Below, piece by piece: positions 1 through 14,248 of a stretch of DNA of 52,500 nt (positions within the stretch are counted from its first letter, which is position 1; the number at the start of each line of letters is the position of its first letter). This DNA comes from Bigelowiella natans CCMP2755. Taxonomy: Eukaryota > Cercozoa > Chlorarachniophyceae. The stretch lies in the NCBI GenBank assembly GCA_000320545.1, contig ADNK01001665.1, positions 5,001-57,500 on the forward strand, read 5' to 3'. The notes under the pieces were generated by a model. It did no database searches, was not told the origin of the DNA, and saw only the letters and a list, made by a program, of their open reading frames with translations. The position numbers and the translations under genes are program-made.

Positions 1-1344
1 CGTAGTTTGGCGTCCTTGTTCGACGAGCATCAGCATTTGATGGAGCCCTTCGTCCCCTTCCTCTACCCCTCGACTTATGATTCCCTCTACCCCTCCCACC
101 TCGTCTTGCCCTCCCTCTAGATGCTTCCATGCTCTCCTGTTCTACTCTGTCTGTCCTGCTCTAGACAATTTTCGTGGTAGCCAGCGCCTGGTATCGGTAT
201 GGTGCGCTACTGGGGAGAGAGACGGGAGGAGGGGGAGGGTTGGCCAGGCCTCTGATAATTAGCGAACGCCTCTGCGAATGGAAAAATTGCTCTTCTCTCG
301 GGGTTCTGATCGTGCAGTTCGGCTCCGTCCCTCAGTGGTGTGTGGCGTCCAGCTTCCTGTGCAGGAACGATCCGGGAGGATTCTCGAGAATTCCTTCAGA
401 AAATGCACATCACAGAGATCCTTAGAGATCGCTTGGCTCCTTCTAGAGATCTCCAGAGATTCTAGGAGAAAAATGCTTAAAAAAAACGGATGGAACACCG
501 GTTTTGGCGGGAAGCAGAAGCAGTTCGCTCCCCTGCATCAATGATGATCCTTTCAGAAGTTCGGTGGCCAATGTTCTCAAACATGTGACACTTTTGTGAC
601 TGAGAGCTCGGCGAACATCACATCAGGTGTGGCTTTCACCTGGACGTGCAGACGTTTGTCGCGCCTGGTGAAGAAACAACAAGTGAATGAATCACTGCAT
701 TCGTGGCGGGGCATTTTTTCAAAATGTTTTTTCAAAATGAAAAGCAAAGCTTTTGGGAACTGGGAGAGGTTCTCACGAGTGCAAAAGATTGCGCGTTTGC
801 CTCATGCGCCGGAGTGTCTGTCTTTTTCCTGCGTGTCTGTGGTCGCCACACATTGCAACAAGCACATGCAGTTTGGTGCATCGCGTGCACTCGCCAGACG
901 TGTGCAACATCAATGCATCACAAGGGTGCTCTTTCCTTGTCATCTACTGTTGTGTGTGTGTGTGTGTGTGTGAGATGCAACCCACACACAACACGGTCCA
1001 CAAAGAAGTGTCAAATACGCAAGAAACACGTGCATGTTTACAAACGTCCTTAGTCTCTAACTTGCATGTCTTGGTCTCTAATGTGCATTGAATGCGAACG
1101 CGACAGAACGCAATGCAGGTCCTGCTAGCCTGTCGTAAGTGGGTGGTGCAACTATGATGGAAACACAGATGATGTACTGCGGCTTTGCAGCACATAATCT
1201 GTGTATGTGGTGCTGGCATTGCCGGTGCTCGACACGCCCGTCTTCACACATGGTGCTACTTTGTTTAGAAAAATTGACTTGCGCAAAACAAATTGCATGT
1301 TTGCGTAGCTGGTCATTACACACGCAACCGAACTTTCGCATATC
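1..1344. other. Intergenic stretch, no gene supported
   Basis: Several short overlapping open frames exist on both strands, but none has a recognisable motif, a convincing splice pattern or a consistent frame. A short GT microsatellite lies near 953-972. The DNA from about 820 to 1300 is rich in CATGCA and GCATGT words that recur in other gene-free stretches of the window. The right edge is the stop codon of the minus-strand SIAH-like gene. Confidence 0.5.
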
Positions 1345-2611
1345 CTAAGTGTTGTCCTGCTGATAAAAGCAACTTGGGACTAAACGAACTATGAAAATAG
1401 GATCTAATTGTCGATTCCATTTTTCCAAAGGTACAATGAAACTCTTATCATTATTTATCAGTCGAACTACATTGCCTTCCATGTTGAAATCGGGATTAAA
1501 ACGGGAAGGATTCAAAAGAAAAGTTACGAATTCATCATTTTCAAACGGAAACTTAACTTCCATTTGCATATATTTTCCCTCTTTGTCAGATATTCCATTT
1601 TCCTCTGCGGTAGCAGGGACCCAGAGGACTACCAAATGGTGAATGCAGTGACGCCTGGAGATTATTAGCTTGAACCATCGCATTAAATCTGGCGGAAAAA
1701 ACGTGAAAGTAGCGTCCAGTAGGATATTTCCTATTTTTGCCATAATCGGTAGCTTAGTCTGGTAATTCATTTTGATAAATTTCAAGATTTATTGCAGCAG
1801 GACTTCCATTAATGTGTTGGCGTTTACCGTGGCTTTTAACGAATAATACTGGTGATTGTCACAGGAGTCGATGTGGTGCAACATGGCAGACGGAGCTCCT
1901 CTCCATTTACATCTTAAATAGAGTAAACTTAGACAAGCTCAGATTAATTGTCACTTAGTTCATAAAATAGACGCTGCTGTTATTGTCGTTGTCGTTGTAC
2001 TTTTCTCCAGCGAAGCATGGAATAGGTCGGTAGAAACATTTAGCCTCATGATTGTTTCGAATCGCGCCACTCTCCTTGTCGAGAGAATCTGTTAGAATAA
2101 TAAATTGACGCCTATCGTCTTTTGTTGAAACGTTACCCGATGAAGGCATCCATGCTTACGATATTGGCATGGAAAAGTTGTATCCAGGATGACTTTCTCC
2201 AGGGCATGGTTTCTTGCGCCATTTAACGGTGTTCTGCAGCTCCAGCATCTTCTTCGCTTTCGATTCTCAAAACAATTACTACATATGGAATGGCCATTTT
2301 GGCATATGAAAACTTTCGGTTGATAAAAATGGACACAGATAGGGCATTTAAGCGCTTCGTAAAACTCGGAATCAAACTGAACATCTAAAGTCGATATTGT
2401 TCTAGCGCTCGAGCTTGGGCTTTCCTGTGTACTGAGAAGCAGAATGAAATTTATTCATCAATTTTTATAACGAGGAAATAAAATACCTGGACTGCCTAAT
2501 CTCTGGCCTGATTCTTTCTCTTTTTGAAATTAAAGAGGAAGAGACTCCTCCGTCCGGATCCCTTTCCTTTCTATTCGATGAAATCAGTGCTGTGGGTAGA
2601 ATTCTGACGTT
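1345..2611 (-). CDS. SIAH/SINA-type RING E3 ubiquitin ligase, 5' end unresolved
   Basis: Minus-strand exons that join in frame are about 2611-2487, 2431-2160, 2088-2001, 1912-1828 and 1758-1345; the intron after the first is only 55 bp. The second exon encodes a RING finger beginning LKCPICVHFYQPKVFICQNG and continuing with HSICSNC and CWSCRTPL. The next two encode the SIAH-type zinc finger (HEAKCFYRPIPC, then CKWRGAPSAML). The last exon fits the TRAF-like substrate-binding domain. Family role: SIAH proteins transfer ubiquitin from an E2 to bound substrates in the cytosol or nucleus. The first exon is open from an in-frame TGA at 2612-2614 and contains no ATG, so the start must lie in an upstream exon I could not place. 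Domain identity is well supported; exact ends of the last domain are inferred. Confidence 0.82.
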
Positions 2612-3429
2612 TCATCTTTTTCTACCTCTTTTTCGAATGAGATGAAACTGATATAATTTGGCAGCATTTCTTCGTTTCCGTGCTTCTCAGCATCGAACGC
2701 GTTCCGAACGCGGGCACGTATGCTCAGGGCTTGGAAGACTATTTTCTAATTGCAAACCGACGGCAAATTCGCCTGCGATTCTTGTCCTAAGATAAGACAT
2801 CATCATGACGCACACGCAAAATGTAAAATGAGGTTGGTTTGTTAGGAAATGCGAACAGCCCAGTCGAACGACAACGTCTTAACTCCGAGATGAAAAGAAT
2901 GCAGGCCGATTTTCGAACTAACAAGAAATCTCGGCGTGTCGGCCACCTTTTATGAAATCAGGGCAGTTTTGACAGCTTTCATAGATCTAGTGTGAACAGG
3001 CCACTTTTTTTCGCGCGGAGCAAGCACCCCTCTGGTTAGGATGCGATGGGAAAACATCGGCAACATTGTAAATTATGGGCGCTGTTAACGTTGTTTTTGT
3101 TGTCAAATAAGAATTTGGTAAAGACCGTTAAAATATTAAGTACGACATTTCATCAAGGTTGCATCATTGACAATTTCTCCATTCTATTTAGGCTTCTAGT
3201 GGTCCGTTATAAATCTGAAATTGGAGGTCGCTCAATCGGGTTTAGAGGAGGGCGCCCTTTCGCCTCACACAGCGCGCTGCTTACACCTCAGGCTTTCTCC
3301 TGCATAAACTCAACTTCTTTCCCTCTCTGCCGTCTAAACCTTGATCTTCTCTGGCATCCCTGCCATAATTGAATAAAGCAAGCCGTTTCAGTATCTCTCC
3401 TGGCGGATTCCTATCGCCCGTGGTTCTCA
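2612..3429. promoter_or_regulatory. Divergent intergenic region between SIAH-like and MYST genes
   Basis: About 0.8 kb between a minus-strand and a plus-strand gene transcribed away from each other. It should hold both promoters and probably the missing first exon of the SIAH-like gene. I see no diagnostic promoter motif. Confidence 0.4.
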
Positions 3430-7010
<3,581 letters not shown>

Positions 7011-7566
7011 AATAGACTGGATGCGTACAAGATCGGGATCATTATTTCTAAGATACAATAGACAATGAGCCATTCTGCTAGCATTGGTAGAGAGCTTTTT
7101 CTTGTGATGTTGATGTACATGTGCATAAGTTGCTATGAAGATGCAAATGTACTTTGCGTGTGCTCACCGGCAGCATGCACGCAATCATGCTTCAATGGGA
7201 AATCGTCATGTTATCAGTTGCATGATCGGAGTGGCATGCTAGCATGTGCGGTTTGGTAGATGTGCAATGCTGCAACTACGTTACATTCGTTCATGGCGCT
7301 TGACAGATGTGACAATGAGCTGCTGCAATGTAGGTGTAGCATGCTTATGTAACTATTAGGCAAACGTATATTTCATGAAGTGGTATGTGAAATTTTAGCT
7401 GATGAAATGATCGGCGACGTTGGCCTTAGCAACCTGGTGCATCTTGTTATCTTAATCATTCGCCGATTCGCCGATCATTGCTGTAACGACTGTATCTATC
7501 AGCGGTATATCAGCAGCAGGCATGGGAATCTCTGCTTCTGCTCCCCCAGCTTTTCGTCGCATGCAA
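7011..7566. other. Intergenic stretch between convergent genes
   Basis: Gene-free DNA between the 3' ends of the MYST gene (+) and the Nudix gene (-). Rich in GCATGC-type words (for example around 7170-7250). No RNA gene or terminator structure recognised. Confidence 0.5.
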
Positions 7567-8344
7567 TCAACGCCCACCTAGGACCATGTTCCCACACATG
7601 GTGACCAAAGCCAAAAAAATGGTTAAAGAAAGGCGGCGAGCTAGCGAGCTCAAAAGAAAAACTCTCATTTTTTTTGTATATGCTGCAGGCGTGTCTAGCG
7701 CTCTAGATTCATGTACCCATTGAAGCGTTTGGCCTTCCAGGGGTTTGAGTTCCCCCTCCCATTCATCCGCAGCAAATAGAGGCATGAGTAGATGGAAGGA
7801 TTCGTAGGTGTGGGACGCGAACGTGATGGGTTGCATTCTTTCCACATTTACTTTGACACCTAGCTCCTGTGGAACGATGAAATATGGAAGAATATTAGAA
7901 GTACAATTATCTGCATTTGGGCTTTACGAGCAACCTCTTTGATTTCGCGAGCAAGGGCGAGTTCCGGCGTCTCTCCGGATTCTACCTTTCCTCCTGATCC
8001 AGAACATTGCAATCCAACGACGTTTCTTCTGACTCAGCGAAGACAGGGTTTGCCTCGTATCATTAAGAAATTAGTGTGGTTCTCTGCCGTTATCTGTCAT
8101 TACCTGGAAATTCCCACAATCCAGCCATTGGTTTACCTGCTGGTCTCTGGAGATGTAGACACGTGGACATTATTATTCATCGTTGTTCGCTTCTTGACGC
8201 CATTCATAGACGGTAGCATCACCTGCACAAGGAGACATTTGGGGTTCTGAAGTTCCGAACGGTCGATCAGCGCCACAGCGACAACCAGAACGAGCTTGGT
8301 GAGCTGTGAAGCAGGAGGAGGGCTAGGAACCGTAGTAGGTTTCC
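7567..8344 (-). CDS. MutT/NUDT1-like Nudix hydrolase (8-oxo-dGTP diphosphatase type), first exon not found
   Basis: Minus-strand exons 8344-8223, 8146-8104, 7993-7935 and 7866 to about 7696 join in frame. They spell a MutT core: VVAVALIDRSELQNPK, then RPAGKPMAGLWEFPG, the Nudix box GGKVESGETPELALAREIKE followed by EL, and the MutT-specific stretch ITFASHTYESFHLLMPLF then WEGELKPLEGQTLQWV. The Nudix-box glutamates (REIKEEL) that bind magnesium are present. Family role: hydrolysis of oxidised dGTP to the monophosphate, or a related housecleaning pyrophosphatase, in cytosol or organelle. An in-frame TAG just upstream of 8344 and a TGCAG acceptor show that the start codon lies in an unplaced upstream exon. 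After LQWV the open frame continues to a stop at 7567 without resembling the family, so the true last exon may be spliced differently. Confidence 0.8.
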
Positions 8345-10489
8345 CTGCATAGCACAGAGACTAAGTATGTTTCTCAATAGCCTAGTAGCTACACCAGCGC
8401 TCACATCCTAATCCAAATTACGGAGATTACCATCGCTGTTTGATTGCGTCACCCAAGAACGGCGTGTTCGAAGGGCTCGCAGTGAGCGCGCACAACGCCA
8501 CCGGAGAGGCCGGGAGAGAATCATTCCACGCGTGCGGCGGCGGCGGCCATGCGAGCTGAACACAATTTGGACGTTATTTCCACGAAGTATTTCCGGATCA
8601 AATATGTCTCTCGTGTGGCTTTCCTTTTCAATGCGACGAGCAAGAGCGGGAACGTCGCACTTCAGTATTTATTATTTAGTAGTTTTACGGATGGAATTTG
8701 TATTTTACTTTAAAAATCGATTTTTAGGATGTTTTCCGGTTGAGGGAATGACAGGCCTCTTTCGTCATCGAGCATTCACATTCCATCCCCACACCCACTC
8801 GTGTCCGAACCTGCTTCAGTACAGCGCTCATGGCTGCTGATGCTGCAGTTTAGTATGTGCGTCCCTCTCTGAAGCCAAGCGTATCCTTACCTTGAAAGAG
8901 ACGTGATGACGACCAAACAGCACCCTGCAGCACTTCTCCTCTTGCTCTGTCTACCTGCTCTTGGAACGGGAGAAGGAGAAGGAAGAAAAGCTTGCGATGT
9001 TGGAGCCTGCAAGCCTTGCCAGGCCTTTCCAACTCTGAATCGGGATTCCTCGGTAATTTGAGTGATATATGTATTCAAGCACATCTCTGAGTTTTTGTAG
9101 CTTGTTTGCGGACGTAATCAAACTTGACGTCATCACAAGTAACCACTGTCGCCATCGTCGCGCATTATCACTGGATCATTTCTTGTCTGCCTGTCAGAAA
9201 CCGTGTGTAGGATACAGACAAGCGTTGAACTGTACCTTGATGCAAAGCGATGGGACTGCAATCGAGAAGTAAATTAATATTTGAAAATAGCCGTAAGAAC
9301 GGGTTGAAATAATTCGATTTCCGCAAACATAGGATTACAGAGTACGTGCAATGTAACATCAAGTCAGCAGAACAGACAGAACTTGATGAAAGCGATAATT
9401 ATTTCTGGTACTTTGAGGTAATAAGTCACGATGATGCCCCAAGATAGAACCTACTTGAACAAGGAGAGAATTGAGAACAGCTCACTGCATTTACTCTGAC
9501 TGTTCACAATTTCATACAATTAGGTCGCAATGACTCTCCTACTTGCCACGAGCGCGTATGTATTTTTTTATGCTCACGTTTTCGATTGAACTGAAGCCAA
9601 GTTGTCGCAACACCTTACATAGTACTAAACACGCTGCCTTCAGGTATATTGTAAGAAGGCGAAAGAGAGTGAGTCAAAAAATTCGAGAAGCAAGGTTCTC
9701 GAAAATGGTCAACGACTAAAGCGATTCAATCAAAATCTCAACTAAGCGATTTTAGATATCATATCGTTTCATTATGATAACGCAGTACTGGAGTATATTA
9801 ACGTAGCATGTAGGTCACTCCGGTACAAAGCTTACATATGTACGACTCTTTAACTTGTCGTAGAAATGAAATAGTAATTTTGACTTACATGCACATTAAT
9901 TATTGCAAGACAGAATACTCAGCACGCCCATATGCGTACCATCGCATATATACGATTCTAAATATGATTTGTAAGGCGTGTGGTATAGTGCGGCCCGATC
10001 TCGTACATAGCTACTACCTAGTAACTTTAAAGGTTTACGAATTGCGATGTCTAGATGTCTATTTGGTACCAACTATCGAAGGGGATATTCTTAGAAATAC
10101 TTAGCATGAATGATGCCAGCACCGTCTGTGCATATGTGCTAGCTGCTAGCTGCACGTCATACGAATGCATGCCGTTTCATGATTTTTATCACAAGAGTAG
10201 TAGGGGAGATGTAAGCATGCAAATAAATAAGAATGCAATCGATATGTTATTCTATTATATTATCGCACACTATCTTCAGTGCTGTAGCCGCCGCTTTACA
10301 ATTGCTATTGAACTTTGCAGGTGCGTAGCGCGATTGCTTTTGACGCGCGCTCGCAAAAGCACGCGCAAACATGTCAGTTTGATGCAAAGCACTCAGGCTC
10401 TGGGCTGCTCGCGGCGGCCGCAATGCTTGCCTGATTGCCCGGTTCTTATTTAACCAGTGCGGAAACAACCCGCGTTACAAACTGGCGTA
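8345..10489. other. Gene-poor flank left of the mobile element
   Basis: No gene could be supported over about 2 kb. The first exon of the Nudix gene should lie in its left part; an ATG followed by four alanine codons near 8548 (-) is a weak candidate. A minus-strand open frame at about 9136-8951 could be an exon of an unknown gene but has no recognisable motif. Base composition is AT-rich until about 10320 and then turns GC-rich just before the element. Confidence 0.45.
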
Positions 10490-10505
10490 TAATCCGGATT
10501 ACAGT
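10490..10505. repeat. Left boundary: 12-bp palindrome and inverted-repeat half
   Basis: TAATCCGGATTA (10490-10501) is a perfect palindrome 60 bases downstream of the recombinase stop codon. The overlapping word ATCCGGATTACAGT (10492-10505) matches, inverted, ATCCAATTACAGT at the right edge (20394-20406 on the minus strand). It could be a recombination core site. The match is short and may be chance. Confidence 0.4.
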
Positions 10506-10564
10506 CGCAAACCGTGTCGAACAGTGCCATGTTAAGCTGTTTTTAAGTGGCCGAAATTGTGCTG

Positions 10565-11743
10565 TTAATTGAGCAAATGGGATCTAAGCAGGCAAAACCG
10601 CGGCTGTTGTGCGCTGTTACCTTTGAGATTCGCCCCTATTTCGAACAGCTTCATCTTCGGGTGCGGTCGAATTACCATGCTCTGGTGTGCGATGACCGTG
10701 TCCTCAAGCTGGTAGTGACCCAAGACCCATGAAGTGAAGCCGGGTTGGCTAGCCTGACCTGATTTTGCAAGAAAAAAGTCCTTGCTGAAACAGCTGTAAG
10801 CAAACGCGGCGAAGAATCTTCGGCACATCTTTGCTGTGATTCCGGGCAGCATCGGGCAAGCTTTTCTAAGGATGTTTCCCCAGTGTGTGCTAAACTTTCC
10901 ATTGATTTCCACGTTTGAAAGGTGCCGGACGCTCCAGCGCTTTCTCACTAGCGTCAAGGCTCGCTCGATTAGCCAGTACGGGGCAAGAAAGGGCCTGTCC
11001 CTGCACTGGTGGTGCTCTGTTTTCATCGTGCCACGTTTCGCGAATCTACTCTGACACCCCCAAAACGAGCCATGCTCTTGCTGGTTGTTGAGCTTGGCCG
11101 AGAATCGTCCCACCTTGACAATTTCGATGGGCCGCAATCCTGTCGTTACCAGAAGAGCTGGACACAGCAGGTTGGGGTCCGAGCTTGTCAAGCACTGCAA
11201 TGCCTGTCGCACCACAGCGTCCGCGTTCGACACCACGATGGTGTTCATGGCACCACGTCGCCTTCTGTCATTCGCATCTGATCTGATGTCGTGGTGCTCC
11301 TTCCTAGTCAGAGCGATGCTCTTCAGGTGCTCGCATGGAAGAGGGTCGTCCAGCTGTGCAAGCCTGGCCTTGAACCTGGATGACATGACGGAAAGGGATT
11401 TCACGTTCGTGTGATGCTGCCTGAAAATGCCGACAATCTTGGCTGGGGTGTGCTCTCTCCAGTTGGCTGCTGTCGCTAGTTTTGTCCCTTTCAAATCGAG
11501 GATGGGCATGACCTTCACATCAGCTTGATTCTCCTTGGTGGTGGAGATCTTCTTGTTTTCTGCTGCATCGCCTGTGTTGACAAGGAGGATGCCGCTCGAG
11601 GGTGGCAACTGAATGGCAGACTTCTGGCGCTCCTTCCGACCGGATGGGACACGAGACTTCAGGCGTGTTTTTTGGGAGGTGCTCCGTGGCACACGAGATT
11701 GGAGTTTTCGAGACATGCTTTGAGCTGTGCCCTGCATTTTCAT
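10565..11743 (-). CDS. Tyrosine recombinase, telomere-resolvase (TelK/ResT)-like, catalytic Tyr apparently lost
   Basis: A 392-residue product from the ATG at 11743; the frame stays open upstream to 11878, but this ATG is the first plausible start. The C-terminal half carries the tyrosine-recombinase catalytic layout. Arg I lies in LLVTTGLRPIEIVKV (about residue 204), a beta-hairpin Lys in FAKRG (about 236), a K-x-x-R box in AKMCRRFFAAFAY (about 305-308) and a His in SWVLGHYQLED (about 343). K-x-x-R in place of the usual H-x-x-R is a feature of telomere resolvases, so I place it near that group. The nucleophilic tyrosine expected about nine residues after the His is not there: Ala and His occupy the site, and no Tyr follows to the C-terminus apart from the one directly after LGH. 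It is therefore probably inactive for strand cleavage. It overlaps nothing convincingly and is divergent from the transposase. Confidence 0.72.
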   Translation of the reverse strand: MKMQGTAQSMSRKLQSRVPRSTSQKTRLKSRVPSGRKERQKSAIQLPPSSGILLVNTGDAAENKKISTTKENQADVKVMPILDLKGTKLATAANWREHTPAKIVGIFRQHHTNVKSLSVMSSRFKARLAQLDDPLPCEHLKSIALTRKEHHDIRSDANDRRRRGAMNTIVVSNADAVVRQALQCLTSSDPNLLCPALLVTTGLRPIEIVKVGRFSAKLNNQQEHGSFWGCQSRFAKRGTMKTEHHQCRDRPFLAPYWLIERALTLVRKRWSVRHLSNVEINGKFSTHWGNILRKACPMLPGITAKMCRRFFAAFAYSCFSKDFFLAKSGQASQPGFTSWVLGHYQLEDTVIAHQSMVIRPHPKMKLFEIGANLKGNSAQQPRFCLLRSHLLN

Positions 11744-11772
11744 TTTGTCGTCTTGCGCACAAAAACAAAGAG
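11744..11772. promoter_or_regulatory. 29-bp gap between divergent recombinase and transposase starts
   Basis: The best ATG of the recombinase (-) is at 11743 and the best ATG of the transposase (+) is at 11773. Any promoters must lie inside the neighbouring coding sequence or be shared. I see no TATA-like box in the gap. Confidence 0.35.
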
Positions 11773-13535
11773 ATGACCCCTTGCAGCGATGATGTGCGAA
11801 AAGATGTGGCAACTCGGCCATCTGGAGGGCAACCGCCTGAGTCCATTGCAGCGGCACTTGGCATCCCCGTGCGGACAATCCATCGCATTCGACGTGATTG
11901 CATTCGGCAAGGGTAGCGCTTCATCGCCCTCCCCCTCGAGCGAAAGTTCCGAAAAAAATTTCCCACGAACAGCTCTTGCTTCTCAGCGAAATCGTGAAGG
12001 AAAGCCCCAAAATGACATTGGCCGAGCTCAGGGCACAGGCGGTGGCCAGTCGCACATTCGAGTCCACCAACACTGCCCCCCATCAAGCCACGATGTGCCG
12101 ACGTCTTCGGAAAGTCGTCTTCCGATGGCAGAAACCGCGATGCTCAGATCCAAGGGCAAAGCGTGGCCGGGTGCGCTTCGAGAGATGCTGCTTCCGAAAG
12201 GCTCAGCAGAATGGACTGGACCCGGACGGCAAAATCCTGTCAATGGACGAGAGCAACTTTTGCTACGAGCAGGCAACGAGGGCGTGGGGCACCATGCACA
12301 AGCCTGCTGTTCTGGAGAAGCCCAAAGGGAAAGCAATGCGTGGGACCCTTTTCGCCACGATTGGGTTTTCGACCGCAGGTGGAGAGTCGAAGGCGTTCAT
12401 CCACTGGCTCCTTGTGCCCCCCCGCAAATCCTGCGCCCCTCTTCCAGACCGCATCCAGGACCACGAGACAACCGATCCTGCTTCAGAGAGGGCAGCCCCA
12501 AAGCAGAAGTGCACGGCGGCCTTTGTCAATGGGATCACTTCCGAGGGACTGAAACGAGGGCTGAAAGAGCTCAGAATCCGGTCTCCAGCCACATCCACCG
12601 CCTCAATGCGAGAAGTTCTTCTCCGCGTGGGCCGAAATGGCTCGAAGACGAACGAGCTTCGCATGAGAAAGCGCGGGCGACCAAATGCTGGAGGTGTGGT
12701 CGTCCCGCCCACAGGAGACGCCTGTGTGGTCTCTGAGCACCTGCACGAAGGCCTTGGTGCGTGCCTTGATGGGCAAGACCTGCACGCTGGAGACCAGATG
12801 GAGTGCAAATGCTCGGCAGATCTCGGGATCAAGGGCTGTCCTGACGGTGGCAAGCGTGAATTCAGACCAGCTGTTCGGGATGTGACCCTCATGTGGGACA
12901 ACGCTCCGTCTCACCTGCCAACGACGTCAAACACCAGTGTTTCACCTTTTGCAAAGTGGTGCCAAGACAAGCTTGGTCTTCGTGGTCTGATGATGCAAAC
13001 ACCGCCTTGCTCACCCTGGTTCAACCCAGTCAAGCTCTTCTTCGCATGCGTCAAGCAATGCTGCCGGAAATTCGCTCCCCCCGATGCTCCGGCACTTCTC
13101 CAGCGCATCAGGGAAGCCACTGCGAAGGTCTCTGGGGTCATGATCCAAAACTGGTTCAAGAAGTGTGGCTTCAAAGTGGGCGCAGAAAAGGAGCCCGATG
13201 TGGACCCGAACGAGGGCGTTGAAGACAGGTGCAGCCTTCCTAGGCGAGCACGCTTTCAGCGGAGGGAGCACGTCGCTTGCGCCGACTCATCGGGAAAGAT
13301 CCGCCGTGAGAAGAAAAGTGGCCACACGAGGTGGACCCGCTGCGACGACGATGGCAAAATCACTGGGACGCTGCAAAACGCTGTCTGTTGCAAAGAGGTC
13401 TGGCGTGCGCAGACGATCTGGCCGGCGAATCCAGAGCTGCCCGGAGCCAGACAATGGCAAAGCCCCTCGATGGGTTGGCTTGTCACCCGAGCCGAGTGCT
13501 GTCGTGCACGCCGACTGCTCACAACCACACGGTGA
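11773..13535 (+). pseudogene. IS630/Tc1-mariner-like DDE transposase, frameshifted, third acidic residue replaced
   Basis: From the ATG at 11773 the first frame encodes a helix-turn-helix (SIAAALGIPVRTIHRIRRDC) and stops at a TAG near 11914. The catalytic region continues in another frame (open from about 11895): KISHEQLLLLSEIVKESPK and TLAELR, then the catalytic core. The first Asp is in ILSMDESNF (codon 12246-12248) and the second in LMWDNAPSHL (12897-12899). The family signature NP[IV]E appears as FNPVKLFFACVK, with Lys (AAG, 13032-13034) where Glu is expected. Family role: cut-and-paste transposition at TA targets. One frameshift, an in-frame stop and a missing acidic residue make it very likely dead. 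The frame runs on to 13535 past the recognisable domain (which ends near KKCGFKVG, about 13180). I found no clear terminal inverted repeats of its own. Confidence 0.75.
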
Positions 13536-13542
13536 AGGTGGC

Positions 13543-14187
13543 ATGTCCCAGGTGGAGCGTGTTGCAGATGAAAGAACGACACGACCTGGTGCAGAGCACC
13601 TTTTGAAGTGGCGGGACTGCGATGACGCGCAATCAGTGCCTGAGGGGCGAATCCATGGTCTGGAGGCATTGCTAGACGGGTTTGACCATGGCCGCGTTGA
13701 TGAGGAGGCCAAAATCCAAAAAAACAAAAAAGCGTCAGCTTCGTCTAGCTCTAGCTCCTCTTGCATCCCGAGCAGAGCAGTCGAGGTTGGTGATGTGGTT
13801 GCGATGAAGTCTCCCTCAAGTGCACCGGAACCCTTCCACGTCGCAAAGGTGTTGAGCGCAAGGGGCGGCTTCATGAGCCTTCATTGGTGGAGCTCAAAAA
13901 AGATCGACGGCACCCACTCGCCCGATTTTCGAATCCCTCAGGGTGGTCCTGGGAAGGGTCACGGAGGGCCCTGCACCCAATCAAACGTCAGTGCGGACAC
14001 TGTCATCGACCGAATCGCAAAGCTTCAGGGCAAATCTCGAGGCAAAATCCCCTCGTCGCAACTGAAAGAAATCCTCAAGCTGGTGCGTGCGCAGAGGACA
14101 CAAAAGAGGCGCAGGCAAGCCACATCCTGGGACAAGGCCTCAAAAGTGAGCGCTCCCCCCATTGGCACACCCTGTGTCCCACCCTGA
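13543..14187 (+). CDS. Small ORF with SH3/chromatin-reader-like segment, function unknown
   Basis: A 214-residue frame starting at the ATG at 13543; the same frame is open upstream to about 13165, overlapping the transposase tail. After a serine run it has VEVGDVVAMKSPSS and PFHVAKVLS followed by GFMSLHWW. This pattern of short beta strands, with a Gly-Asp turn, a Pro-Phe and a Trp pair, recalls the SH3-like/Tudor-like domains found in transposon-encoded and chromatin proteins. A basic Lys/Arg/Gln-rich tail follows. It may be the displaced C-terminus of the transposase or a separate element gene. I do not recognise the family with confidence. Confidence 0.4.
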   Translation: MSQVERVADERTTRPGAEHLLKWRDCDDAQSVPEGRIHGLEALLDGFDHGRVDEEAKIQKNKKASASSSSSSSCIPSRAVEVGDVVAMKSPSSAPEPFHVAKVLSARGGFMSLHWWSSKKIDGTHSPDFRIPQGGPGKGHGGPCTQSNVSADTVIDRIAKLQGKSRGKIPSSQLKEILKLVRAQRTQKRRRQATSWDKASKVSAPPIGTPCVPP

Positions 14188-14248
14188 CCAGAGCGCTTCT
14201 CAATGAGCTCTCTGCAAGCCTGCAAAACAAAATGAAAAAAAAACGGCT

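Noticed and set aside
8850-9136. Possible minus-strand exon with a Tyr/Ser-rich frame
   Set aside because: No homologous motif and no partner exon that joins in frame.
11789-12736. Long plus-strand open frame overlapping the transposase
   Set aside because: It is a shadow frame: the overlapping frame holds the HTH, DES and DNAP motifs, while this one is Ser/Pro/Arg-rich without any motif.
12263-12901. 212-residue minus-strand frame
   Set aside because: Antisense to the catalytic core of the transposase; no motif.
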